Shown here piece after piece: positions 23,150 to 33,104 of a stretch of 64,000 nucleotides of DNA (position 1 is the first letter of the stretch; each line of letters starts with the position of its first letter). Where the stretch lies: the NCBI RefSeq assembly GCF_016920785.2, contig NW_024609884.1, forward strand, positions 86,296,069 through 86,360,068, read 5' to 3'. The notes under the pieces were generated by a model, which saw nothing but the letters and a program-made list of their open reading frames with translations, did not search any database and was not told where the DNA came from. This stretch comes from Ixodes scapularis. Its lineage: Eukaryota; Arthropoda; Arachnida; Ixodida; Ixodidae. The position numbers were made by a program, and so were the translations under genes.

Positions 23150-24185
23150 GCAGAGTTTGTGTGACCCCTTCCTGGAGAGCGTGTTTAATTCTTTTATAGA
23201 GAGTTTAGGCACCACTTCTAACGGGGGTGTACTTTATGCAATTCTTTGTGGAGAGTAATTAACTCTATTAAAGAGTTAAGCACTCTTTGAAAAGGGGTCG
23301 CACAAACTGCTCTAGTGTGCTGTTATTTGACATTAACTCTTGCTAGAGAGCATGTTTAACTCTTCAGTACAAAGTGTAGGCAACACTTCTTATGGAGTTA
23401 TATTTACTCTCCTCAAAATGGTCATCACAACTCTTACTAGAGAGCATGCTTAATTCTTTAATACGGAGTTTAAGCAACACTTCTAAAGGAGTTGTAGTTA
23501 CTCTGCACAAACAAGTGAAATCAACTCCTGGAGAGTTTTTTTAACTCTTTACTACAGAGTTTAGACAACGCTTTTAATGGAGTTCTCGTTACTCTACACA
23601 AAAAAGTGAAATCAACTCTTCAGGGAGAGTATGTTTAACTCGAATACAGAGTTTAGGCCACACTTCTAATGGAGTTGTAGTTACTCTACACGATGGAGTG
23701 AAGGTAACTCTTCCTGGTGAGTACGCGTAACTCTTGAATACAGAGTTAAGGCAACACTCTAATAGAGTTGAAGTTACTCTACATGAAGGAGTGCAGGTAA
23801 CTCTGCCTGGAGAGCATCCTTAACTCGTTAACAAGGAGTTTAGGCAATACTTTTGATAGAGTTATAGTCACTCTACACAAAGGAGTGATATTAATTCTCG
23901 TCAAAGAGTTTAGACAACACTTTTTATAGAGTTATAGTTACTCTACACAAAGGAGTGAAATTAACTCTCACACTTACACATAAAAAGAGTAGTCCTGACT
24001 CTTGCAAAAGTATTGGCGTGACTCTTTATAGAAGAGTTAAGTGAACACTCGCATGGGAGAGTTAAACGGACTCTTGTCGTTGAAGAGTAACCGTTACTCT
24101 TCATAGAGAGTGCGGTTTGCGACAACTCAGATACTCTCCAAAAAGAGTCGAGTCGACACTTGTCAACTCCTTTTTTTTTTAGAGT
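23150..24185. repeat. Degenerate satellite, about 92-bp period, GAGTT/AACTC-rich
   Basis: An anchor word GAGTTTAGGCAACACTTC, with variants, recurs near 23374, 23466, 23557, 23649, 23743 and 23836, about 92 bp apart, with outliers at 23201 and 23906. Within each unit GAGTT and AACTC alternate several times, so the units are internally semi-palindromic. From 24000 to 24180 the motif density persists without clear periodicity. The array has no coding frame. Identity between units is moderate. Confidence 0.85.
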
Positions 24186-24218
24186 GTATAGCGTACGGTC
24201 CACTAAAACTGTCTACTG
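24186..24218. mobile_element. Solo end of the TAGACAGTTTTAGT-type element
   Basis: It contains AGCGTACGGTCCACTAAAAC followed by TGTCTA. This is identical in wording to the TIR end at 43100-43128 and the inverse of that at 54157-54190. No partner end lies nearby, so it is a fragment. Confidence 0.7.
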
Positions 24219-24297
24219 ATTGAACATAGTTAAAAGCTTTGAAGCTTTTAGTATACTCCGCCTAGGCGAGCGTTATGTCAGCCAGCCTTCTGTGGCA

Positions 24298-24546
24298 TTA
24301 AAGGGGTATCCACACGAAGGAGAACTCCGCGGACGGATGTCGTGACGTCAACAACCCGGGAAACGCCGTCCCCGGCTCCGCCGCGTGCACTTGCGGAGCT
24401 TTCGTGCTGTCAGCACAAAGCCTCCGCGCCTCCGCCACGGAGGAGAACGCGCCACGAGGCGTCAAAAAGGAATGACGTATGTCTCACGTGATGCTCGATC
24501 CGCGGAGGAAAGTGGAGAATTTCTCCTTCGTGTGGATATCCCTTAA
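24298..24546. mobile_element. TTAA MITE, AGGGGTATCCACACG ends (copy 1)
   Basis: It is flanked by TTAA at 24298-24301 and 24543-24546. The left end reads AAGGGGTATCCACACGAAGG and the right end is its inverse with one change, for TIRs of about 25 bp. The interior is GC-rich with CTCCGCG/CGCGGAG words. There is no coding capacity. A second copy lies at 26112-26432. Confidence 0.85.
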
Positions 24547-25958
24547 AGGGACACTGACAGGGTATTTATGCTCGCCGAGGTTTTTAGTTGTACGTGACAT
24601 ATGAGAACTGAACTACCCAGAACAGAATTTGCGGCTCGAAATTCGGTTTCTTTCTGCCCGAAAACCGCCGATCTAGAACTGGCCGGTTGGAGTCTCGCTC
24701 ACTCTCTTTTCCGCGGTCACGGGCCGTTTTCTAAGGTATCGATGCGACCACCAAACTTAATCAAAGTCGTGGGTCACTGAAAGCACGCGCTCAATATTAA
24801 AAATAGAAAAAAATATTAAACCCATTTTTTGTGGCTTCTAAAAAGCTGCAAATACGTTGATTGAAAAAAACGTTCCACAGGCAACCGGAAGCATTCTGTG
24901 AGTGCGTCGTTTCGCGTTTCGTGGGACTCGCAGGGACGGCGATGGCAGCGGACGACGGGCGTGGGACCTTTATTTCAGAACTGTCGTTCGCGGTACCGGC
25001 GAATTTTGTCTGCCTTTAAAAGAGAAATTTGGGACTGGTCAAAAGAATTGGTATTCATCCCGTACGACACGCCCGACCACCAAGCCGATTTGCACGAAGA
25101 CGTCGCCGAGCCGTAGCTCCCTTCTCGTGGCTGAAGACATCGCTCACGCAAACGTCAAGCACGACGTGTCTACTTCGAGTTGAATATGCACGCGTACGAT
25201 TTCTTTACTAGGTGAGAATGTCGCCAATGCGTGGTGCATCCCGACTTCGACCCGGGAGTGCTTTTGCCAGAGGAAAATCGGCAGCAAACTTTCCAACTTA
25301 CAGTTTATCAGCTGAATTATTACTAAGGAAAGAGATCCTCCAATTTCGGTATGCCCCACTAGCTCAGTGGGAAAGACGGCCGCTTTACACGCGGTAGGAC
25401 CGGGTTCGATCCCCCGTGAAACCTTTTTTTTTTTTTTTTTTTTCCAAATATTTTCCGATGTCTACATTTCTTTTTTTTTTTTTTTTACAATTATTACTAA
25501 AGAAAGCAACAAAAAAAAAAGATAAGACACAAATGTTGTGGACGACACGTCGCTGAATTAAATGGTATGGGATTTCCTTTTTGACACCTGCGAACTCAAT
25601 GTAATCACTTTCCACAAAATGCAAGGAGCATATAAATCAGGTAGCGTCCGCTTTCCGAGGTGCCCGTTAATGGTCTACAGGAATTGCAGCCAGCCATTGG
25701 TCCCGATCCCGTTGACCTTTCGGAAACTCTGTCGCACAATGCCACTTCTGTTTCGGACTTCCGCCACTCACTCTCTTCTCTCCACTTCTCCGACCTCCGT
25801 CGGGTTTCGGTTTCGGTTTCGAGCAGTTGCGTCTTTTGGCTTTATTAATAAAATACGCTACTCTGTTGTAAAATATTAATTGGGTAGTCCTCCGACACCA
25901 TAATGAAGCGCCTGGCAAAAAATTAAAAATTTTTTTTGGGGGGTGTCAGTGTCCCTAA
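24543..25958. mobile_element. TIR element of 1.4 kb, AAAGGGACACTGACA ends
   Basis: The left end TTAAAGGGACACTGACAGGG matches the inverse of the right end GGTGTCAGTGTCCCTAA. It shares its left TTAA with the preceding MITE, so one of the two inserted at the other's edge. It contains a tRNA-like segment at 25351-25423. No transposase was seen. The 40809-41489 element has related ends (AGGGGCACTGACAC). Confidence 0.7.
25351..25423 (+). tRNA. tRNA-Val(TAC)-like sequence, probably a pseudogene
   Basis: Box A-like TAGCTCAGTGG and box B GGTTCGATCC are present. The anticodon stem GCCGC/GCGGT encloses loop TTTACAC with anticodon TAC (Val), and a T-run follows at once as a Pol III terminator. The acceptor stem (ATGCCCC against GTGAAACC) does not pair and the T-stem is mismatched. 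I read it as a tRNA-derived repeat head or a decayed tRNA copy. Confidence 0.5.
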
Positions 25959-26111
25959 GAGTGCTCTAATAAATGCTCTTGGTCTTTGTCCTTACTCTGC
26001 GCCGCGCCTCCGCGGACGAGGCGCGGATCGCAGGAATCGGTGACGTACCGGTCACGTGGTACACGGTCCGCCGACGAAAATCGCGATTTGGTCCGTCGTG
26101 TGAATCGGCTA
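25959..26111. repeat. Fragment related to GTGTGGATA-type MITE ends
   Basis: ATTTGGTCCGTCGTGTG near 26087-26103 also occurs as ATTTGGTCCGTCGTGTGGAT near 34160. Both are ends of a GC-rich MITE family similar in style to the 24.3-kb element. Only an end is identifiable here. Confidence 0.5.
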
Positions 26112-26432
26112 TAAAGGGGTATCCACACGAAGGAGAACTCCGCGGACGGATGTCGTGACGTCAACAACCCGGGAAACTCCGTCCCCGACTCCGCCGCGTG
26201 CACCTGCGGAGCTTTCGTGCTGACAGCACGGATAGGAAGCCTACATACTCGCCGACTCCGACGGAGTCGGCGAGTATGTAGGCTCCCTAAGCACGAAGCC
26301 TCCGCGCCTCCGCCACGGAGGAGAACGGGAGAACGACGCCGCGAGGCGTCAAAAAGGGATGACTTATGTCTCACGTGATGCGCGCTCCGCGGAGGAAAGG
26401 AGCGGATTTCTCCTTCGTGTGGATACCCCATA
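26112..26432. mobile_element. MITE copy 2 of the AGGGGTATCCACACG family, with inserted hairpin
   Basis: The ends and GC-rich interior match 24298-24546. About 60 bp absent from copy 1 sit in the middle and contain a perfect inverted repeat with 23-bp arms (26238-26260 and 26262-26284) around a single base. The flanks read TATAA/CATAA in place of TTAA. It has no coding capacity. Confidence 0.85.
26238..26284. repeat. Perfect 23-bp-arm hairpin inside MITE copy 2
   Basis: AGCCTACATACTCGCCGACT begins the left arm, and the right arm is its exact inverse with one central A. It is present only in this copy of the MITE. Confidence 0.95.
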
Positions 26433-27239
26433 ACCGACAAGGAAATCGTCTTTCTGCAATCGTATGAGTCTGGCTGACGTGTGTCCTCCGCGTGCTCGGT
26501 TGCCCCCGTGCCACTGTGGCCTCGGCCCGAGCTGATTGTGCGGGCTGTTCTTTTTTCTCCCTTCAATACATCGAGTTGTGAGTTTGCGCTTGTACCTTCC
26601 CTCTCCTCTGTTCCTTTCTATTTGGGCGCATTTTAAGCATGTTCAGCCAATACGCCAACAGGGCATTTCTGGCGTCTTGTAGAACGAAGCCGGATCATCG
26701 TCCCGTCGGGAGATCAGGAGTTGACATCGGATGGCATCTATCCACCCTTTCTGCCGATGTCGGCGTTTTTCGACACTGGGATAAAGGACGTGGGTAGTGT
26801 GGGCGTTGGTATTTTTCTAAAGTAGGAGTGTTTACGTAGGGAAAAGAGAAGAAACATCTTGAAGTTATGTACAATGAGTGCAACGAGTGCCCAGAAACAC
26901 GAGAAAGATGTAAGTGTAATTTGCTTTGTCTTGGGAAAAAGTAACGAGAGTAACGTAACTATGTTAACCTTTACTCGAAATAAATCACGTTAAGTACACT
27001 ATTTGTTACTGTTTCGAAAGAAATAGTGACGAGTACGGTACCAGGTTAGTGAAAAAAGTAAGGCGTTACCGGTAACGCCGTTACTTGTTACGCATTACCG
27101 CCAACATTGACGCTAACCCAAAATGGGCTCGAGGCATACTCAATGGTGAGTCTCTATTTTTTCAGGGGCCCCCTAACGTTGGGACCCCTATTCTATAACT
27201 TCCCAATCCAGTGGAACTCGGCGCCTTCCCTGTGCTCTG
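26433..27239. other. No supported gene
   Basis: I see no gene. GTAACG-type words repeat near 26940-27090 (GTAACG/CGTTAC), suggesting a decayed simple repeat. Confidence 0.45.
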
Positions 27240-27468
27240 TCAACCCCAGTGCGTGACTATGATAAACATTGCCGGCATACAATGGCTCCAGATCATGTGG
27301 CCGTTTGTTCTGGCTGCGAGTTGAGGGGGGTGAACGCTGCCCGTTTTTTAGTTTTTTTTTTTTTCAGCAACTGTTATTGCGTGGAGAAAACAACTAACGC
27401 GTGTCTCACGCGAATACTTCTAAGCGGTATTTACTGAAAGTACAAAAATTGTTGCATCGCCCCTTTAA
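27240..27468. mobile_element. Half copy of the TTAAAGGAGC MITE family
   Basis: Inverted match to 39323-39555, including TCTGGCTGCGAGTTGAGGGG and an end reading GTTGCATCGCCCCTTTAA. The TTAA lies at 27465-27468. The other half is absent. It falls 145 bp downstream of the transporter stop, so it may provide the ATTAAA used as a poly-A signal. Confidence 0.7.
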
Positions 27469-27612
27469 TGCAAAAAAAAAAAAAAAGGGGGGGGGGGTTG
27501 GCTGCGTGGTGGTGTCATGAGGGAAGTGGAAGGGGTCAAACTCGCGGTCGGATGTGATCACTGCGCGCCACCGGCGATTGTCGTCACCATTTTGCGGCAC
27601 GACACTGTCCCA

Positions 27613-29325
27613 CTACTGCGGCATTTCCTTGGCTTTCTCCAGCGCCTCAACAGGCGGCGGCTCGGCTTCCTGGGGCGCAGAGGATGGAGTCGCAATCTGC
27701 GACGATTTCGTTGGTTCTGCTTGCGCTGGGGGCGTCCACTGTGGCAGCATCGGAGGCTGTGTCTGGTGGTCCGCCGGCATTACAGAACTAGGCTGCTGGA
27801 CCATTTGTTGCGGGAGCGACGGCCGGTGCGACGAGCGTCTGGCGGGCACGCTAGGCGAAGGTGCGTGCGGTGCTTCAGCTGCAGCGGAGCCCCGGACAGG
27901 GATCAAGGCAACGGCCTCGACGTCCTGTCCGGCAGCCTTGGGCACTTCGGTGCCACGGAAAGCAAGTTCGATCTCCTCCAGGGTCTTTCCCTTGGTCTCC
28001 GGCAGAAAGAGCACGACGACCACGAAGGAAAGCAGCATGCAGCCGCAAAAGAACCAGTAGGTACCGTACGTACTGAGCAGATTGAGCATGTCGTTGAAAG
28101 TCTTGGTGACCACGAACGCCAGCGTCCAGTTGAAACAGGTGCAGATACTGGTAGCGAAGCCTCGCACGCGGCTGGGCATCAGCTCGCCCATCATGAGCCA
28201 GGGAATCGGGCCCATACCGAAGGAGAAGCCGATGATGAAGAGCGACAGGCAGACGAGCGGCAACCAGCCCATGCTGGAGACGGCGCCTTCACCGTTTGTC
28301 TCCTTCACGTAGTGGTAGCCGCCCAGGATGGCCAGACTGACAGCCAACATGCTCGCAGACACGAGCAGCAAAACACGGCGGCCTCCTTTGTCCATGATCA
28401 TGGTCGCCACCAGCGTGGCGAGCACTTGGACCACACCAATGATGATCATGCAATCTTCGGCAGGGATGGTCGAGCCAGCTGACTGGAAAATAGCCACCGC
28501 GTAGAACATGACAGCGTTTATTCCGGAAAACTGCTGTGCGAACATTAGGAAAAGGCTGATCAGTATGGGCTTGTAGATGAACGGCTGCTGGAGCTCCTTC
28601 ATTTGAAAGCTCTCCTTAGGGCTCATCTTGATATTCGCCTCGATGGCATTCCGTTCCGCTTCATGGTCGGTCGAGCCGGCGTAAAGAAATTGGAGTGCCT
28701 TGAGCGCCTCGTCGCGCTTGTCCTTCTGGAGCAGCCAGCGCGGCGACTCGGCCATGAAGATCATCAGCACAGCCATGGCGGCGGGCACCGTCATGCATAG
28801 AATGGCCAGTGAGCTCCAGTTCAGGTACTTGCCGAAGAAGAACACCGCCAGAATGCCGATTGTGACCGACAGCTGGATGCCGGTGCCGAGCAAGCCGCGC
28901 ACTTCGGGTCGACTGATTTCGGACACGTACACAGGCACCGCCAGGGAAATTATGCCCGTAAAAAATCCCGTGATGACGCGACCCAAACAGAGCACGAGCA
29001 CAGTGCCCGCCGTCGCTATAAGCAGCCAGCCCACGACGAAACCCAAAGAAGAGAAAATGATGGCCAGCTTACGACCCAGGCTCTCGACCAAGAAGCCTGC
29101 CACCAGTCCGCCCGTCAGCGCCCCCAGTGTTAGGAGGGAGCCGAACCATGTCTCCTCGCCGGCGCTCAGGGTGAACGAGTTGGAATCATTGCGCTTCAAA
29201 CTCGGGATGGCTGGCGACGAGTAGCCCAGGTTTGTGCCCATGGCCACCGAACCGAGCCATGCGGATGCGGCGGCGACGTAAAAAAGCTCGAAACCTTTTG
29301 AAGCCTCCGGGCTCTTGTCCGCCAT
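27613..29325 (-). CDS. MFS sugar transporter, Tret1/GLUT-like
   Basis: It has 570 codons without introns; the stop TAG is at 27613-27615 and the start ATG at 29323-29325. It would move a sugar such as trehalose or glucose across the plasma membrane by facilitated diffusion. The motifs of the sugar-porter family appear in order: LGRK (83-86), PVYVSEIS (131-138) with PEVRG (140-144), AESPRW (192-197), QQFSGIN (264-270), DKGGRR (312-317), GMGPIPW (370-376) and PETKGKTLEEIE (442-453). About twelve hydrophobic segments fit the fold. QQ-SGIN and GPIPW are the sugar-contacting regions in GLUTs. Residues from 458 to the end form a Pro/Ala/Gln-rich tail that is long for this family (most end near 480-500). 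The gene is GC-rich against AT-rich surroundings. A CTGCAG on the minus strand near 29400-29405 could be an acceptor for a 5' UTR exon. The substrate is not provable from sequence; Tret1-like is my best family name. Confidence 0.93.
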   Translation of the reverse strand: MADKSPEASKGFELFYVAAASAWLGSVAMGTNLGYSSPAIPSLKRNDSNSFTLSAGEETWFGSLLTLGALTGGLVAGFLVESLGRKLAIIFSSLGFVVGWLLIATAGTVLVLCLGRVITGFFTGIISLAVPVYVSEISRPEVRGLLGTGIQLSVTIGILAVFFFGKYLNWSSLAILCMTVPAAMAVLMIFMAESPRWLLQKDKRDEALKALQFLYAGSTDHEAERNAIEANIKMSPKESFQMKELQQPFIYKPILISLFLMFAQQFSGINAVMFYAVAIFQSAGSTIPAEDCMIIIGVVQVLATLVATMIMDKGGRRVLLLVSASMLAVSLAILGGYHYVKETNGEGAVSSMGWLPLVCLSLFIIGFSFGMGPIPWLMMGELMPSRVRGFATSICTCFNWTLAFVVTKTFNDMLNLLSTYGTYWFFCGCMLLSFVVVVLFLPETKGKTLEEIELAFRGTEVPKAAGQDVEAVALIPVRGSAAAEAPHAPSPSVPARRSSHRPSLPQQMVQQPSSVMPADHQTQPPMLPQWTPPAQAEPTKSSQIATPSSAPQEAEPPPVEALEKAKEMPQ

Positions 29326-30357
29326 TTTCTGTTGCTTCGCAAGGCCCGTGGTCCGTGGAATGCCATCGCTCGTGCCTGACCGCGCGCGGGCTTTGTACCG
29401 CTGCAGGTCAGTAGAAATGCTGCAAGATCAGCTTACCTCTCTCATTCCGGTCACCCCAACCGACGAGTTAGTAGCAAACGGGAAATCAGGCGTTGGCACC
29501 TGCATCCCTAGCTTTTGGATGCGCCTTTCCTGTGCGCTTTCCTGGCTATACACCCATTGAGAAAAGTGCCTTCAACTACAGCCCTTATTCTAACGACGCT
29601 CAATCGCTTTGAAACTCGCTGACTGAAATTAACAATCACCTTTACTTCAAGCAAGCACTTTTGTAGGCTTGTGCCGACGCACATTACAGGAACAAATTTA
29701 ATTTGGGTCACATTGTCATTCCTGAAAATGAGGTTGCTGACCATCTGGCACGAGTTTCATTGAATTACCCTATTGGTTGACACTATCCCCTCCCTTCGTG
29801 TTAGGTGCAAATTACCACAGGTACCTTTTTCTCACGCACGGTCAAAATAAAATTATCCTTGGAAGACTGTGACTCCCGACAGCGGGAGTTAGAACTGACA
29901 CGTATGCGATGCGCTGATATCTACTATAGGTGCTACCCTGGTCACAAACACGAGTCTTTCGCGCTGTGGCGTAGGGCGGAGCCTCAAACCCGAAAGATTC
30001 GTGCAACGTTGGATTCTTGTTCGATGTTTCACTCCAACGTTCGGGTTCACGCACACGGCCAACTCGAATCTGACGCGGCGACGCAGAATCGCCGAGGTTC
30101 CCCTCTGTTTTTCTGTTCTATCGTTTTTTTTCCTTCTTTGGGCGTTGAAGCGAGAGAGTAATAGACGAACGTTTAACTTCGGAGAATCAAAGATCACCAA
30201 AAAAATAATAATATGATCCTGTTATAAAATATGAAACATTATTTCGAAGATTATGACGTAAAGTATAAATTTAGCTAAAATAGCTCAGCTTGTTCTGTTT
30301 AAGTATAACTACGGTCCTCCAAAACAAACAAGGCGGAAGCCGTGAAAGCCGATGTAG
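29326..30357. other. Upstream region of the transporter; no other gene
   Basis: It holds the transporter 5' UTR and presumed promoter (near 29326-29450 on the minus strand; no TATA identified), then unrecognised sequence. Confidence 0.45.
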
Positions 30358-30420
30358 GAAAAAATGGTCTCGGACAAAATACTCCCGGTCAAAATGGTCC
30401 CGGACAGAATGGTCCCGACT
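30358..30420 (+). repeat. Short minisatellite, about 16-17 bp
   Basis: About four degenerate copies of a word like AAAATGGTCCCGGAC follow one another. It is non-coding. Confidence 0.75.
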
Positions 30421-30548
30421 CCCAAGTGATTTGCTGACACTTTGGGCGCTCTTTGAAGTTTTAGTGAACTGCTACGCTGAAGCTGTATTCAACACACGTG
30501 AAATGTATCTTTTAATTTATTTAAGGCATTTTTATATATTTGAGGAAA

Positions 30549-30590
30549 CAACCTCTGCTGCGCCGTCATCGCGCGACGCAGCAGAGGTTG
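30549..30590. repeat. Perfect 14-bp-arm hairpin
   Basis: CAACCTCTGCTGCG and its exact inverse are separated by 14 bases. Confidence 0.9.
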
Positions 30591-30983
30591 GTTGCACTCT
30601 CTCTCCACGGGGCGCGGTGCCGCCGGGGCCGAGATGCGCTCTGATAGCAAACCGAAACTTAAAAACCCGTCGATTTTGTGCGGTTTTTCAGAAAGCCGTA
30701 AAATGCTTCGCGCGCCTTCTATCGTTCTGCAATTTGTTGATTTAGTGTTTTTCGGTAATGCTGAGCAATTTTCTTATTGAAACCATGCCCTTAAACACAA
30801 TATTAAAAAGTTAATTACGCAAAAATAATTAACAACTTAATTATCCCGGACTTTAATAATTTTCCTAAATGGGCCCCTGGCCCAGGACCAAAACGCCACA
30901 AGCCTTTTTTTTTTTTTTTTTTTTGTTGCGATGAGTAGTTTTCGCAGGAGCGATTTGGCCTGCGTTCTCTGAAACACCCTGTA

Positions 30984-31684
30984 TATATACCGGGCGTTTT
31001 TTTTTTTTTTTTTTTTTTTTTTAGGCTTAACTGAATTTTTTTTTAAAGAAACCATGAAAGCTAGGTTAATGCGGTCTGCGCAGGTGAGTTATACGGCCAG
31101 GGGGACATAGTATAGGGGGTAATCGTAAAGATCAGTCGGCTAATTAGTTAAAATTTGTTAATGAACTTTTTAATTAATGAGAATAGTCATATAGTTCCAA
31201 TTATCAACTTGCTCAGCGTCATCGAAAACCACTAAATCAGTAATTTTCAGAAGGACTTTGAACACGTGAGAAGCGTAGTAGTGCATTAAAGTTACCGCTC
31301 GTGGAGCAGGTACAAGGCTGGGGCTAGATAAGAGACTGAAAAATTGCGCGGGCGCCTTATCGCAAACGCTAGCTTTGTACGTGCTCCACGAGTGCTGACT
31401 TTAGTGCACTACTGCGCTTCTCACGCGCTCAAAGCCTTTCTGAAAATGACTGATTTAGGGGTTTTCGATGATGCTAGCAAGTTTCTAATTGGAACTATAT
31501 GTCTATTTCCATTAATTAAAAAGTTCATTAACGAATTAGCGGACTGATTGTTACGATTAGTCTCTTATATTATGTCCCCCTGGCCGTGTAACTCACCTGC
31601 GCAGACCGCATTGATCTAGCTTTCATGGTTTTTGAAAAAAAAAAATCTGTTAAGCTTAAAAAAAGAAACACCTTGTATATATAT
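30984..31684. mobile_element. Foldback element with about 330-360-bp arms
   Basis: The left arm (30984-31347) and right arm (31352-31684) are imperfect inverses. Shared words include ATGCGGTCTGCGCAGGTGAG, CCAGGGGGACATA and CTTTTTAATTAATG. Both ends run into TATATATAC. There is essentially no spacer. T-runs of different length in the two arms show later slippage. No coding capacity. Confidence 0.85.
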
Positions 31685-31952
31685 TAGCGGCGAGATGTTT
31701 TGGTGGCGCCCTCCTATGGTTCCCCCTTGTGACGTCATTACCTTGCGAACAACAAGTTCGATGCTGTTTGTAAATAGCATGGTGGAAGCCTGAAATCATT
31801 GCGCGCTCAAAGCAACACTGCCAACACCGTAGAAATTGAAGTTTTTTCATTCCTCTTATTTCCGGCGATGGTATACCCTTTCCGACGTCATAGTCAGCTT
31901 TTGGGCCAATCGTGGAAGGCCGACCACAGCGACGCTTTCGGTCGCGCACGTC
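31685..31952. repeat. Dispersed repeat, copy 1 (inverse of 63173-63438)
   Basis: About 270 bp from TTAGCGGCGAGATGTTTTGG to ACGCTTTCGGTCGCGC, matching 63173-63438 in inverse orientation at high but imperfect identity. There is no coding frame. The shared ends at both copies make this a bona fide interspersed repeat family; class unknown. Confidence 0.8.
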
Positions 31953-31964
31953 GCCAATATATAT

Positions 31965-32504
31965 TGTGACGAAGAAGACGGGCGACACTGGGGCAGTGTT
32001 GTGCCTGACCATCACGTGCCACGCTCCGCGCGCACGGCCCGGCTTCCATAAAATTCTTTCTATCTCATTGAGTGGACGTGTCAATATCATTCGCTGCCGG
32101 CCGCTCATCTTCGTAACCTTCCACCGACCACCTACCGTATCCGTGGCCTAGTGGCACGGAGCGTTCGCCTCGGCTACGGAAGGTGGTCGGTTCGAAGCCC
32201 ACCGTCGGACACCCACCGGCTAAATGGGTACAAACGTCCCCCGACCGCGGCGCTGGGGTTCCCATCCAGGGGATGACGTTTGGTAGAGGTTCCGCAAACC
32301 CCGCTAAGCCTAGCTGCGAACACTTAACCGCAACCGGTCGTCGGTTGCGGCGGTATGCCGCCTTCGGGTGGCGTTGTTGCACTCGTGCAGACTCTCGTCC
32401 TAGGAAACCAGGTGAAAAGTTGAACGCAAAGGCCCTCAGGAGCCAGAGCAAAACACGTGATGGTCAGGCACACTGCCCCAGTGTCGCCCGTCTTCTTCGT
32501 CACA
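31965..32504. mobile_element. 540-bp TIR element enclosing a tRNA-like module
   Basis: Inverted ends TGTGACGAAGAAGACGGGCG at 31965-32018 and 32455-32504 match over about 50 bp, apart from three extra bases in the left copy. Both sides run into TATAT. The interior carries A and B box sequence at 32137-32212. This combination of TIRs with a tRNA-like core also describes the 19.7-21.2 kb repeat, where TA repeats flank the array too. Confidence 0.75.
32137..32212 (+). ncRNA. tRNA-like Pol III promoter module
   Basis: TGGCCTAGTGG (A box) and GGTTCGAAGCC (B box) are spaced as in tRNA genes. The cloverleaf is poor, so it is a SINE-type head and not a tRNA. Its minus-strand translation gives a VGFEPTTFRSR-like peptide that is a frequent false protein in annotated genomes. 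Confidence 0.6.
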
Positions 32505-32681
32505 ATATATATATATATACATATGTATGTATGTTTTGTAGGGTTCGGTGCTACTGCTCACCCGCAAGAAGGACCAACGAGGCGGATCTCAGAAAAACAC
32601 ACCTTTACTTTCTGGTGGCAGCCAACGGACTGCCGAACCCCGAGCCTGGAGCGTGTCTCGCAGAGCACGGATTCTTTTGCC

Positions 32682-32683
<2 letters not shown>

Positions 32684-32771
<88 letters not shown>
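32684..32771. repeat. (TA)44 microsatellite
   Basis: 88 bp of pure TA. It produces artefactual Tyr-Ile open frames on both strands. Confidence 0.97.
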
Positions 32772-32774
<3 letters not shown>

Positions 32775-32950
32775 GATGGCGTATTATGAAACGTTTTTCT
32801 TGTATAAAATATTATAGGCACATTATTCGATACAAGTACTTCCATAGTATTTCTATAGTATACCTTTCTCTTTCATTTTGGCTCAGCTGTTGGCATGCAA
32901 CGCGTTTTGAATATATTACGTAAACTTTAAAATGGTTAGCGTTTCATATC

Positions 32951-33095
32951 TTAAAGGAGCCGTGCAACGATATTCGTTTGTAATGGTTTTCTCTTTACAC
33001 AAGCTTCCTTGCACCAAGTATACTCGTACGCAACGCCAGTGACCAAGAAACTCCTTTGTTGCGGTGTAAATACAAGGACAAAAGCGAGCGTTTTT
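32951..33095. mobile_element. Half copy of the TTAAAGGAGC MITE family
   Basis: It begins TTAAAGGAGCCGTGCAACGA and matches the inverse of the right half of 39323-39957, including CAAAGGAG next to CTTGGTCACTGG-type wording. The opposite end is missing. Confidence 0.7.
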
Positions 33096-33104
33096 TTCAA
33101 TAGT

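Noticed and set aside
23150..24185. CRISPR-like array
   Set aside because: Units are contiguous degenerate tandem repeats without unique spacers, in eukaryotic DNA.
25351..25423. Functional tRNA-Val gene
   Set aside because: The acceptor stem does not pair and the T-stem is mismatched; it lies inside a TIR element.
25955..26566. 203-codon minus-strand frame
   Set aside because: Runs across a GC-rich MITE and its hairpin, has no domain, and is explained by repeat composition.
27347..27364. Poly-A tail of a transporter retrocopy
   Set aside because: The T-run lies inside a separate MITE fragment that also occurs at 39.3 kb, so it does not belong to the gene.
27517..28482. 321-codon plus-strand frame
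   Set aside because: Antisense shadow of the sugar transporter; its His/Arg-rich composition follows from the GC-rich coding strand opposite.
32065..32451. 128-codon minus-strand frame with VGFEPTTF
   Set aside because: A well-known false protein from tRNA-headed repeats (antisense of the B box region).
32183..32845. Tyr-Ile-rich open frames on both strands
   Set aside because: Direct translation of the TA microsatellite and the adjoining repeat.
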